From: an uncultured Ruminococcus sp.
GTDB taxonomy: Bacteria > Bacillota > Clostridia > Oscillospirales > Ruminococcaceae
Assembly: GCA_947589205.1 (NCBI GenBank)
Contig: CANQCJ010000017.1
Span: forward strand, 1 to 17,699
DNA: 17,699 bases
Direction: 5' to 3'
The position numbers and the translations under genes were made by a program. Below are positions 7,161 through 14,299 of this stretch, piece by piece. The notes under the pieces are model-generated. The model was not told the origin of the DNA and made no database searches. It worked only from the letters and a program-made list of their open reading frames with translations. Within the stretch, counting starts at the first letter, position 1, and each line of letters starts with the position of its first letter.

Positions 7161-7197
7161 TAAGCCTGTTTTAGCTTTCGCTGACAGGCTTATTTTA
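7161..7197 (+). terminator. Intrinsic terminator of the small transcript (possibly bidirectional)
   Basis: TAAGCCTGT (7161-7169) pairs with ACAGGCTTA (7184-7192), with an extra AGC/GCT inner stem around a TTTC loop, followed by TTTTAT. The A-rich left flank would let it work on the minus strand too. Confidence 0.85.
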
Positions 7198-7228
7198 TAT
7201 ACGGTTGCTTTGCGCTTGCAAAATAATA

Positions 7229-7257
7229 TTGATTTTTGCGCTGTTTTATGATACAAT
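7229..7257 (+). promoter_or_regulatory. Sigma-A promoter of the two-component system
   Basis: TTGATT (7229-7234), a 17-base spacer and TACAAT (7252-7257). Predicted start near 7264, giving a leader of about 90 bases. A TTTGCGCT direct repeat (7209-7216 and 7235-7242) flanks the -35 box. Confidence 0.65.
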
Positions 7258-7311
7258 ATTCTATGAGCGGTTTTGATATTTATTTATCACATTTACATTA
7301 TAACAAATCAA

Positions 7312-7331
7312 AAGGATATAAAAATATCCTT
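7312..7331 (+). other. Hairpin in the leader of the response regulator gene
   Basis: AAGGATAT (7312-7319) and ATATCCTT (7324-7331) pair perfectly around an AAAA loop, 25 bases before the start codon. No T-run follows, so it is not a terminator; it may affect mRNA stability or translation. Confidence 0.5.
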
Positions 7332-7355
7332 CAAAACAAAAAAGGCGGTCTGATC

Positions 7356-8075
7356 ATGATAAAAATAGCGATCGTTGATGACGATGAATCTGTATGCAGG
7401 CAAATATATCAATATCTGATGGAATATGATATTGCATATATGACGGAGATAAAAATATATACATTTGTGACCTGTGAAAAAATTATAGATACGCTTGAAG
7501 CGGGAAAAATATATGAGCTGATCTTTTTAGATATTGAATTTCCCAAAATGAACGGTATCGAGCTGAGCCGTTATTTGAGAAATGTACAGCGAAATATAAA
7601 GACTCAGATAGTTTTTATATCGGCTAAGGATTCATATGCTATGGAGCTTTTTTCTGTACAGCCGTTTGATTTTCTTGTAAAGCCTATTGAATATGACAGC
7701 ATTTATACTATTATGAATAAATATATCGACTATTATCACAAATCAAATGTTTTATTTACCTATACATATGAAAATTCAAAGCATCAGATATCTGTAGACA
7801 GTATTATTTATATAAAAAGCAAAGGAAAACAGCTTGTTATACATACCGATAATAATGATATATCTATATATCAAAAGCTTTCCGATGTATTATCAGAGCA
7901 ATTGAAAAGCAGGTTTATCGTTATCAGAAGGGGAGTGGCTGTGAATATAGATCATATCGTTATGAGCGATTATGAAAGGATCATTTTATCGGATAAAACG
8001 GAATTTAAGATCAGCCGCAGATCGCAGTCTGATGTAAGAAGGCGGCTGTCATATGATATTGGAGGAGAAAAATGA
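7356..8075 (+). CDS. LytTR-family response regulator (AgrA/LytR type)
   Basis: This is a cytosolic DNA-binding regulator that is phosphorylated by its partner kinase and binds direct repeats in promoters. The 239-residue product has an N-terminal receiver domain (1 to about 122) with the acidic pocket D8-D9-D10, the phosphoacceptor D59 in LIFLDIEFP, S89 in FISA and K109 in FLVKP. A LytTR DNA-binding domain follows (about 133-235), with ISVDSIIYIKSKGKQLVIHT and FIVIRRGVAVNIDHI. The start at 7356 is supported by MIKIAIVDDD, the usual receiver beginning, and an AAAGGCGG ribosome binding site; the frame stays open upstream but has no recognisable protein sequence. The stop overlaps the kinase start by 4 bases (ATGA), so the two genes are translationally coupled. 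Its likely target is the direct repeat at 9373-9407. Confidence 0.93.
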   Translation: MIKIAIVDDDESVCRQIYQYLMEYDIAYMTEIKIYTFVTCEKIIDTLEAGKIYELIFLDIEFPKMNGIELSRYLRNVQRNIKTQIVFISAKDSYAMELFSVQPFDFLVKPIEYDSIYTIMNKYIDYYHKSNVLFTYTYENSKHQISVDSIIYIKSKGKQLVIHTDNNDISIYQKLSDVLSEQLKSRFIVIRRGVAVNIDHIVMSDYERIILSDKTEFKISRRSQSDVRRRLSYDIGGEK

Positions 8076-9280
8076 TAACATCACTATATCTTATCTCAAA
8101 CGCGCTGTACATATATGATATTTATATTTTTATCACTTCGATATTGGGTAAAAGTATATTTGACAAGCGAATAGAAGCATTGACATATACAGCGTTTTAT
8201 GCGCTTAATTCATGTGCATATATTTTTATCAATAATATGACCATAAATCTTATATGTAATCTTATTCCGATATTTATTATTACCCTGCAATATAAAAAAA
8301 GCATACTCAACAGTATATTTTTGACCGTTATATTTATGTCAATAGCTATGTTTCTCGATTGGATGTGTTCATGCCTTGATCCGAGCGCGATACTGGTAAG
8401 ATCTAATACGATACAAGGCATAGCTTTGGCTGTCATTGCGTTTGTAACAAGGATAATATTCAGACAAAACGAAAAAATAATGTTAAATTCCTTTTATATA
8501 TTAGTTCTTATTGCAAATTCTGTCGGCACTATCATAATTGCCGTATTGGAAAAGCCGAGCTTTGATATGAAGGGATTTACCATTGCAGCTATATTGATAT
8601 TGATAAATCTGCTCGATCTGTATTTATATGATAAATATATTGAAAATATGAAGATTAAGCTGATGTATAATTCAATTGAAAGCACAAATAAGGCATATAA
8701 AAATCAACTCGATATCATATATACATCAAATAAGCAGATAAGACTTTTGAAGCATGATCTGAAAAATCATATATTTAATGTAAAAAATTATATTCAGCAG
8801 AATAATTATGAAAAGGCTATCGAATATATAGATGAAATGGCTGAAAATATGGAGATAGAAAACGAATATATACATACCGGTAATGCAGATATAGATTGCC
8901 TTGTTAATTATAAGCTGGAGACCGCACGGAAAATGGGCGCCGATATATCGGTAAAGGCAGCGCTTCCGGAGGAAATAAATATAAAAGTTTTCGACCTTAC
9001 AGTCATAATCGGGAATCTTATGGATAACGCGCTGAACGCTTTGAGCAATGCCGACAAAAAGCTTTTAAGAGCATATATAAATTACTCTAAGGGCATGATC
9101 GTTATCAGAATAGAGAACAGCTTCGGCGAAAAAGCTCATTCCGATGATCCTTCTCACGGTCTCGGACTGATAAGCGTTCGCAATTCGCTCGAAAAATATC
9201 ACGGCACATTGGAAAATGTTATTACCGATAATATATATCGGGCTAAGGCGGTCTTATATAATATAGAACCGATAAATTAA
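8072..9280 (+). CDS. GHKL sensor histidine kinase (AgrC type)
   Basis: This membrane kinase is predicted to sense an outside signal and phosphorylate the preceding LytTR regulator. The 402-residue product has a polytopic N-terminal sensor of about six or seven hydrophobic segments (residues 5 to about 187), like AgrC and ComD. A linker and a dimerisation helix with RLLKHDLKNH (H228 is the likely phosphorylated histidine) follow, then a GHKL ATPase domain with the N-box NLMDNALNAL (315-323) and the G-box SHGLGLISV (361-369). It has no extracytoplasmic PAS-like domain. The start has GGAGGAG (8061-8067). It is followed by a strong terminator. No agrB or agrD gene lies nearby, so the signal is unknown; the small ORFs at 7069 and 9463 are the only nearby peptide candidates. 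Confidence 0.92.
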   Translation: MITSLYLISNALYIYDIYIFITSILGKSIFDKRIEALTYTAFYALNSCAYIFINNMTINLICNLIPIFIITLQYKKSILNSIFLTVIFMSIAMFLDWMCSCLDPSAILVRSNTIQGIALAVIAFVTRIIFRQNEKIMLNSFYILVLIANSVGTIIIAVLEKPSFDMKGFTIAAILILINLLDLYLYDKYIENMKIKLMYNSIESTNKAYKNQLDIIYTSNKQIRLLKHDLKNHIFNVKNYIQQNNYEKAIEYIDEMAENMEIENEYIHTGNADIDCLVNYKLETARKMGADISVKAALPEEINIKVFDLTVIIGNLMDNALNALSNADKKLLRAYINYSKGMIVIRIENSFGEKAHSDDPSHGLGLISVRNSLEKYHGTLENVITDNIYRAKAVLYNIEPIN

Positions 9281-9299
9281 ATATATTTTTATCATCAAG

Positions 9300-9334
9300 G
9301 TCTGCCGAACGCAAAAAATACGGCAGACTTTTTT
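9300..9334 (+). terminator. Intrinsic terminator of the two-component system
   Basis: GTCTGCCG (9300-9307) pairs perfectly with CGGCAGAC (9321-9328) around a 13-base loop and is followed by six Ts. Confidence 0.92.
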
Positions 9335-9372
9335 GTTTGGACCGATAAAAAACACATATTTGAAACACTCTT

Positions 9373-9407
9373 TACCGTTCATACCCAAATCTACTACCGC
9401 TCATACC
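9373..9407 (+). promoter_or_regulatory. LytTR-type direct repeat, likely response regulator binding site
   Basis: TACCGTTCATACC (9373-9385) and TACCGCTCATACC (9395-9407) match at 12 of 13 positions and are spaced 22 bases start to start, two helical turns, so both face the same side of the DNA. Paired direct repeats just upstream of a weak -35 box are the classic layout for AgrA/LytTR activators. The neighbouring regulator at 7356-8075 is the obvious candidate protein. Confidence 0.75.
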
Positions 9408-9412
9408 ATAAC

Positions 9413-9442
9413 CCGACAAAAACAAAAAAAGTGTGCTATAAT
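9413..9442 (+). promoter_or_regulatory. Activator-dependent promoter P1 of the first ABC operon
   Basis: TATAAT (9437-9442) is perfect, but the only -35-like sequence is CCGACA (9413-9418, 18-base spacer), a poor match. The LytTR repeat ends 5 bases upstream of it. A weak -35 with an adjacent activator site suggests that this promoter needs the response regulator. Confidence 0.6.
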
Positions 9443-9462
9443 ATTATTAGGAAAAAATCAAA

Positions 9463-9519
9463 ATGAAGTTTTGCATTTTGTACAAAAAGCTTGACAGATC
9501 AATTAAAAATATTGTATAA
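9463..9519 (+). CDS. Possible 18-residue peptide downstream of the LytTR-controlled promoter
   Basis: ATG to TAA encodes MKFCILYKKLDRSIKNIV. AGGA (9449-9452) lies 10 bases upstream. It would be the first ORF on the P1 transcript. Its ATG is inside an inverted repeat CAAAATG/CATTTTG (9459-9465 and 9474-9480), and its last codons double as promoter P2, so it may be fortuitous. The cationic sequence with one Cys resembles no peptide family I know. Confidence 0.2.
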   Translation: MKFCILYKKLDRSIKNIV

Positions 9520-9520
9520 T
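9491..9520 (+). promoter_or_regulatory. Promoter P2 of the first ABC operon
   Basis: TTGACA (9491-9496), an 18-base spacer and TATAAT (9515-9520), followed by AAAAAT. The sequence is clearly related to the promoter of the second ABC operon at 12931-12960. A TTTTGTACAAAA palindrome (9476-9487) sits just upstream and a second TTGTACAA (9548-9555) just downstream of the predicted start. Confidence 0.8.
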
Positions 9521-9546
9521 AAAAATGGAAAATAAATAGCAAAAGG

Positions 9547-9647
9547 CTTGTACAACATATATAAATTTGATGTGTTAAATTTGTATAAGCATACGAAATT
9601 TTGATTTTTTTAAAAAAAGCTTACACAAAATTGTGTTTTTTGGCTTT
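9547..9647 (+). other. Structured leader of the first ABC operon, with possible attenuator
   Basis: GCTTGTACAA (9546-9555 region) can pair with TTGTATAAGC further down (about 9582-9591), a ten-pair stem. Then ACACA (9623-9627) pairs with TGTGT (9632-9636) around AAAT and runs into six Ts (9636-9641), nested in AAAGC/GCTTT. The second element looks like a weak intrinsic terminator between P2 and the first gene. Whether it regulates read-through is inference. Confidence 0.35.
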
Positions 9648-9672
9648 ATATATTATAGAAGGAGTGATAAAA

Positions 9673-10788
9673 ATGCTGAGATATGTGCTCAAGGACATAG
9701 CGATGTTTGCCAAACAAAAAACCGGCATATTTGTATTTTTTGCGGTCTCGCTTATCGTTACTTCATTGGTGATGATGTACACCTATGCTCAATATAAAGC
9801 ATCGGGTATAAGCGGACGTGATTTTTCAGATCTCAGAGACGCGGCGGTTTTTATTTATCCGAGCGGCGAATTTGATTATTCGGGATTTGAAAAAACCATA
9901 AGTGAAAATGAAAAAGAACTCAAAATAGACAGTATAGCGTATCTGTATTCTGCCGAAGTACCCCCGGATGACAATAATCATTTTGATCAGTATTTGAAAT
10001 TTCTTGCGTATCCGACCGGAGAAAAGGAAAATGCCGACGCCTTGAATACTTGTCTTTACACGGGAAAGGGTATATCGGACGATCAGCTTAGATCGGGTGA
10101 AAACGTCTGCATTATCTGCGGCAGCATACCTGATTATGACATCATGATAGGTACTGAAAAATACGAGGTCAGCGGAGCATTTGATATTGCCGATAATATC
10201 GCCTACGGTTTGATACCGTATTCAAGTGCGCTGAAAAATTCCCTCGTACCGACAGCGGCGCTTATCAAGCTAAAGGGAGCCGACAGTGTAAACTACCTTG
10301 CTTTGTCGGCTGATGCAGTTGAACGATTTCAGAATTTATTCCCCGAATATACTGTCGAAAGCGCGGCAAGAGAACATACACACGCTCACCAAAATGAAGT
10401 CTCCGATACGAATAAAATATTAATTGTTATGCTTGTGCTTGTTCTGCTTACGCTTTGCTGCTTATACAGCTTTATTTTCAAAATGAGAGAAAGAAAATAT
10501 GCAATATTCAAGATATGCGGCGCACAAAGCGACCAGATAATAAGTATGTGTCTTGGAGAAATGCTTATACTGTTGACATCGGCATATATTATATCGTCAA
10601 TAATTTTTTATATACTGAATAAATTTGTGATATACAAATTTCAGCCTGCCTTTCCCTTTGTCGTAGACCATAATATATATATTATCGGATATATTGCAAT
10701 GTTTATAATGATATTTATGATATTCGGCATATATACAGCAGTCAAATGCCGTACAAGTCCGCACAAAATGTTTGCGGAAAGCGAATAA
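9673..10788 (+). CDS. FtsX/MacB-like ABC transporter permease (first subunit)
   Basis: This is a predicted inner-membrane subunit of a type VII (MacB/LolCDE/BceB-like) ABC system, which usually moves or senses peptides, lipids or antibiotics at the membrane surface rather than importing nutrients. The 371-residue product has one N-terminal membrane segment (about 17-38) and an extracytoplasmic domain of about 210 residues. Three C-terminal segments follow, with the FtsX-like coupling stretch RERKYAIFKICGAQSDQI after the second segment. The start at 9673 is set by AAGGAG about 8 bases upstream; the frame extends to 9601 but runs through the attenuator-like hairpin. The next permease starts 16 bases after its stop. 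The four-segment architecture supports the family call; the substrate is unknown. Confidence 0.8.
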   Translation: MLRYVLKDIAMFAKQKTGIFVFFAVSLIVTSLVMMYTYAQYKASGISGRDFSDLRDAAVFIYPSGEFDYSGFEKTISENEKELKIDSIAYLYSAEVPPDDNNHFDQYLKFLAYPTGEKENADALNTCLYTGKGISDDQLRSGENVCIICGSIPDYDIMIGTEKYEVSGAFDIADNIAYGLIPYSSALKNSLVPTAALIKLKGADSVNYLALSADAVERFQNLFPEYTVESAAREHTHAHQNEVSDTNKILIVMLVLVLLTLCCLYSFIFKMRERKYAIFKICGAQSDQIISMCLGEMLILLTSAYIISSIIFYILNKFVIYKFQPAFPFVVDHNIYIIGYIAMFIMIFMIFGIYTAVKCRTSPHKMFAESE

Positions 10789-10804
10789 AAAAGGGGGTGT
10801 AAAA

Positions 10805-12208
10805 ATGTATTACAGCTTTTTTGTAAAAAATCAGATACGTCATCATCGCTTCTTATTCTTAGCCGGAGCAGTGCAGATCGCCGCCGCCTTTCTGCTGATC
10901 CTGATGCTTTTTTCGGAGTTTGCGGGCTTTTTCTCTGATTCGAGAATGTTTGCGAAGCTTAACAGCGACAATTATTTATTTGTAAACGCAACTGCCAGCA
11001 GAATATTTCAAAATTTTAAGAAGCATGAGATCTACAGTGAACGGTATTCAGAGATAATGAGCGATCTGATGGAGAAAAATCCTGATATGAGTCAAATTGA
11101 AGCTGCTGATAAAACGCGCGAACAGATAGGCGAGGATCCCACTAGTGATAATGACATAGATATATCTGTCGTATCGCAAACGCCTTATTATGACGATATA
11201 TGTATGATATATTTTTCGGATTTTTATACTGAAGTAGGTGTATGTATAAGAGGTCTCAGCCGAGAATTTGCAAATAATTTAACTCCAGATATGCGGTCGG
11301 GAAAATGGTTTTCCAAAACCGATACCAAGGACAAAAATATAGATATAGTTATTTTTAAAAATACAAATCATTCGGTAGGAGAGATCATTCCGATCTTATA
11401 TAGCGGATACAATTATGAAAAGCAGACCGGAGAGTGGATAGATACCGGCTATTCGGCAAGGGTAATTGGCATATGCGAATACGATCAGAATTGTCCGCAA
11501 TTTAGCCAATCAAGCAGTTCGTTTGATTCCTTGACCTTATATGAGCTTACTGAAAATTACGGCGAGGAAAATATTTGTGTGGCGGTAAATGATGACCTCG
11601 GACCGCTGATCGAAGAATACGGCTGCATTGAACCGGAATATCAAGAATACATGGGTGCGATCATTAAATTAAACAGCGATCTGACCGCCGAGCAATTAGA
11701 AGAAGCAAAACAATTTCTTACACAAAAGAGATATTCAGCCGACAGTATGACAATATTTTACGGCAATACAATAGATATAGAAAGAAACGCTGCAAGCGAT
11801 CTTGCCGTACCAGCGGCAGTCGGCTGTTGTTTTTCGATACTTTCAATATCGGCAATATCGGTATTTCAGCATCATAATTCCAAGAAAAAATTCATGATAT
11901 ATTACTATTGCGGAATGGAGTATGGCAAAGAAAAATACATACATATGATCTACATTCTTTACATGACATTATGCGGACTATTGATAAGCATAGCCGCATA
12001 TGTCGGCATAGGTCTTTACGGCTATATTCATAGGATATACGGGCTGTGCGAGTGCGGATATTCCATAGAACAAGCACAGAGCTGGACTTCGCTGAAGGAC
12101 TATATCTACATATCTCCGCTGTCAATAGGATTGCTTTTGATATTGGCATTAATAATAAATATCGTTTCAACACTTGTATGTTCGGGAATAAGGAGGAAAA
12201 AATCATGA
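10805..12208 (+). CDS. FtsX/MacB-like ABC transporter permease (second subunit)
   Basis: This 467-residue membrane protein follows the same plan as its upstream neighbour: a basic N-terminus (KNQIRHHR), one membrane segment (about 16-39), an extracytoplasmic domain of roughly 300 residues, and three C-terminal segments (AAVGCCFSILSISAISVF, a stretch around YILYMTLCGLLISIAAYVGIGLY, and ISPLSIGLLLILALIINIV), ending in a basic IRRKKS tail. It probably forms a heterodimer with the preceding permease. The start at 10805 is preceded by AAGGGGGTG; an in-frame start at 10772 would overlap the first permease. The stop overlaps the ATPase start by 4 bases. Sequence similarity to named families is weak, so the call rests mainly on topology and operon context. 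Confidence 0.75.
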   Translation: MYYSFFVKNQIRHHRFLFLAGAVQIAAAFLLILMLFSEFAGFFSDSRMFAKLNSDNYLFVNATASRIFQNFKKHEIYSERYSEIMSDLMEKNPDMSQIEAADKTREQIGEDPTSDNDIDISVVSQTPYYDDICMIYFSDFYTEVGVCIRGLSREFANNLTPDMRSGKWFSKTDTKDKNIDIVIFKNTNHSVGEIIPILYSGYNYEKQTGEWIDTGYSARVIGICEYDQNCPQFSQSSSSFDSLTLYELTENYGEENICVAVNDDLGPLIEEYGCIEPEYQEYMGAIIKLNSDLTAEQLEEAKQFLTQKRYSADSMTIFYGNTIDIERNAASDLAVPAAVGCCFSILSISAISVFQHHNSKKKFMIYYYCGMEYGKEKYIHMIYILYMTLCGLLISIAAYVGIGLYGYIHRIYGLCECGYSIEQAQSWTSLKDYIYISPLSIGLLLILALIINIVSTLVCSGIRRKKS

Positions 12209-12867
12209 TAAAAATAAACAACATAGTAAAGGTATACAATCCGAAAAAGTCAAACGAATTTGAAGCCCTGCACGGCGTTTCCTGCGAGATAGCAGACGGT
12301 GAAATGGTAGCTGTAATCGGCAAATCGGGCGCGGGAAAGTCAACACTGCTGCACATTTTAGCCTGCATTGATAATTTCCAAAGCGGAGAATATTACATTG
12401 ACGATACGCTCGTAAAAGACCTTTCGGAGAAAAAATATGCGCAGATAAGAAATGAAAAGATCGGAATGGTAATGCAGGATTTTGCGCTTGTGGAGGATTT
12501 TACGGCTTTGGAAAATGTTATGATACCGCTTAATTTTTCAAAGCAAAAATCTAAAAATAAAAAGGAAAAAGCCCTCGATGCGTTAAGGTCGGTTGGTATC
12601 GAGGAGCTTGCAAAAAAGCCGTGCAGCAAGCTGTCCGGCGGACAAAAGCAGCGTGTAGCAATCGCGCGAGCGATAGTAAACGAGCCGAGTATGCTGCTGG
12701 CTGACGAGCCTACGGGTGCGCTCGATACAAAAACATCTGCGGAAATTATGGAGCTGTTTAAGAAATTAAATTCGCAGGGGAGGACGATAATTATCGTTAC
12801 GCATGATATGAATGTTGCGGAACAGTGCGATAGAGTTATTGAAATTTCGGACGGGGTGATAGTTTAG
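12205..12867 (+). CDS. MacB/LolD-type ABC transporter ATPase
   Basis: This is the ATP-hydrolysing subunit for the two upstream permeases. The 220-residue product is a single nucleotide-binding domain with Walker A GKSGAGKS (39-46), the Q-loop at Q91 (VMQDFALVEDFTALENVMIPL, typical of LolD/MacB/BceA proteins), the signature LSGGQ (143-147), Walker B MLLADE (163-168), the D-loop GALD and H200 in the switch. The AGGAGG ribosome binding site (12191-12196) and the 4-base overlap with the permease stop define the start. The gene order permease-permease-ATPase differs from the more usual ATPase-first order of BceAB-like loci. Confidence 0.95.
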   Translation: MIKINNIVKVYNPKKSNEFEALHGVSCEIADGEMVAVIGKSGAGKSTLLHILACIDNFQSGEYYIDDTLVKDLSEKKYAQIRNEKIGMVMQDFALVEDFTALENVMIPLNFSKQKSKNKKEKALDALRSVGIEELAKKPCSKLSGGQKQRVAIARAIVNEPSMLLADEPTGALDTKTSAEIMELFKKLNSQGRTIIIVTHDMNVAEQCDRVIEISDGVIV

Positions 12868-12930
12868 TTGAGCATTGACTTTATTTGAAATGACAAAAAT
12901 ATAAAAAAATTGTTTTTTTTACCAAAGCCA

Positions 12931-12960
12931 TTGACAAACAGATACAAATAGTTGTATAAT
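12931..12960 (+). promoter_or_regulatory. Sigma-A promoter of the second ABC operon
   Basis: TTGACA (12931-12936), an 18-base spacer and TATAAT (12955-12960). The stretch TTGTATAATAAAAAT is shared exactly with P2 at 9512-9526, and both have the same 18-base spacer. No clear terminator separates it from the upstream ATPase gene, so some read-through is possible. Confidence 0.8.
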
Positions 12961-13012
12961 AAAAATATAAAGCATTTCTCAAAAAAACATAAAAACCGGG
13001 AGGCTGACAAAA

Positions 13013-14299
13013 ATGAAGCAAACAAAAAAGAAAGCGATCTATATCATTGCTGCCGCGGTGATCCTATTAACGGCGGTAACAATTGCAGCGGTGTTGATTT
13101 TTAATAGGAACAAAAATGACAGCAATATCCCGGTGGATAATAAAAGCGATGAATATTATCTGAACGCTTCGCCGACAAATTTATTGTGTGAGGAATGCGG
13201 GGAGGTGTCGTTTCAAAACGACTTTGTATATTTTGCCGGTGATGAAGAAATTACAGAATACGACCTTATAAATCAAAACGCCGCAAAAATAAAAATAGAA
13301 CCCTCGCCGTATACCTCATATACCTCGCTGACAGTTTTTGACGGGAATATTTATGCAATTAAAACAAAAGCCGATGAGGATTCAGATAAAATTTTTTACA
13401 GCATTGTAACGATAGATTACAACAGCGGAAAAGTGACCGAGATCTACGCTCCCGATGATGAGGACACTCTTTTAAAATGTATGACGGTATCAAATGACGG
13501 CATAATGTACTTTGTCGAAGGAAAAAAAGAACCGAACAATGCCGACAGCGACGGTTACGATCAAAGCTTTTCGCTTATGAAATATGATACAGAAAAAAAT
13601 GAAAAAAGCGAATTGCTGAAAGCAGACAGCTATTACATTGCGGACGATAGTATCTATTTTACTGTTTTAAATAACGGCAGAGACGCCGAAAGATTATTTT
13701 ATGCGGATATAAACGACACCGAAAATATCACCGATACGTCTGTAGATGTGGGCGTTGAAATAAGCAAATATACACCGTATATGTATTGCCCTGTCGGAAA
13801 CAAGGTGTATTATTCGGCAGGTCAGAATAAGCTGATGTATTACGATCTTGACAGCAAGGAAAGCGTTGACGCTGTTGAATTTCCTCAGGATACAAGCGTA
13901 AGATTTTTTCAGTATTTTAACGACAAAATGATAGTCCTGCTCCGCGAACCGCTTCCCGAATCGTACAGCAAGGGCTATCAATACGGACTGTACTATATAG
14001 ATGAAAAGAACGAGCCGCAGCTCATAACCTCCGATATGAAAATGAAGGAGGAAGCAGGGTATGAATATAAGCTTGAAAATATATTTTATATGACGATATT
14101 TAACGGCTGTGACGATCATTTTCTGCTTTGCACATACAATGCTTCAACGGCTAACAGGGTGTACCTGATAGATAAGGATTTTAATTTAACAAAAATAATC
14201 GAAACGGGCGATTGGGATTATTCGCATTTTGAAGAAAATCTGAAAATGTCCTATGAAATAGCAAACGGAGGCTTGGAAGATGGATCGGCTGAGTATTGA
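13013..14299 (+). CDS. Membrane-anchored extracytoplasmic beta-propeller-like protein
   Basis: Function is unknown. The 428-residue product has a short basic N-terminus (MKQTKKK) and one hydrophobic anchor (about 8-30), with the rest predicted outside the membrane. That part is built from repeated short strand units with an aromatic/Asp pattern: FVYFAGDEEITEYDL, NIYAIKT, GIMYFVEG, SIYFTVLN, KVYYSAGQNKLMYYDLD and YGLYYIDE. They resemble the blades of DUF5050-type or PQQ-like beta-propellers. The ribosome binding site GGGAGG (12998-13003) fits the start. It is the first gene of an operon with an ABC-2 exporter, and its end overlaps the ATPase gene by 20 bases. It may act as a substrate-binding, sensing or immunity partner of that exporter; this is inference from position. 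Confidence 0.7.
   Translation: MKQTKKKAIYIIAAAVILLTAVTIAAVLIFNRNKNDSNIPVDNKSDEYYLNASPTNLLCEECGEVSFQNDFVYFAGDEEITEYDLINQNAAKIKIEPSPYTSYTSLTVFDGNIYAIKTKADEDSDKIFYSIVTIDYNSGKVTEIYAPDDEDTLLKCMTVSNDGIMYFVEGKKEPNNADSDGYDQSFSLMKYDTEKNEKSELLKADSYYIADDSIYFTVLNNGRDAERLFYADINDTENITDTSVDVGVEISKYTPYMYCPVGNKVYYSAGQNKLMYYDLDSKESVDAVEFPQDTSVRFFQYFNDKMIVLLREPLPESYSKGYQYGLYYIDEKNEPQLITSDMKMKEEAGYEYKLENIFYMTIFNGCDDHFLLCTYNASTANRVYLIDKDFNLTKIIETGDWDYSHFEENLKMSYEIANGGLEDGSAEY

Larger units (their letters stand above)
7029..7197 (+). ncRNA. Candidate small transcript (sRNA or mini-peptide mRNA)
   Basis: A unit of about 170 bases is bounded by a perfect sigma-A promoter and an intrinsic terminator. It contains an 8-codon ORF with a good ribosome binding site (7069-7095). 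A second hairpin follows in which GGTCT (7105-7109) and TTTAAA (7117-7122) pair with TTTAAA-AGACC (7135-7145), leaving a 7-base bulge and an A-rich loop. It lies between spoIVA and the two-component system, which has its own promoter, so it is not an obvious attenuation leader for it. I do not recognise a known RNA family. It could be a small regulatory RNA, a peptide gene or a degraded short gene. Confidence 0.45.

Noticed and set aside
7053..7256. A 67-codon minus-strand ORF opposite the small transcript
   Set aside because: No ribosome binding site or familiar sequence was seen, and it spans the bidirectional terminator hairpin.
7263..7355. Extended N-terminus of the response regulator from an ATG at 7263, near the predicted transcription start
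   Set aside because: The frame is open and a leaderless start is conceivable, but the added residues look non-conserved, the segment contains a hairpin, and receiver domains start at MIKIAIVDDD, which has its own ribosome binding site.
6990..9672. A classical agr locus with agrB and agrD
   Set aside because: No AgrB-like membrane protease or AgrD-like propeptide reading frame could be found; only the kinase and regulator pair is present.
11892..12368. A 158-codon minus-strand ORF across the permease-ATPase junction
   Set aside because: It covers the well-supported overlapping plus-strand genes and has no recognisable domains.
12868..12922. Possible terminator after the MacB-like ATPase gene (ACAA...TTGT followed by Ts)
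   Set aside because: The stem would be only four A/T-rich pairs; the T-run alone is not convincing.
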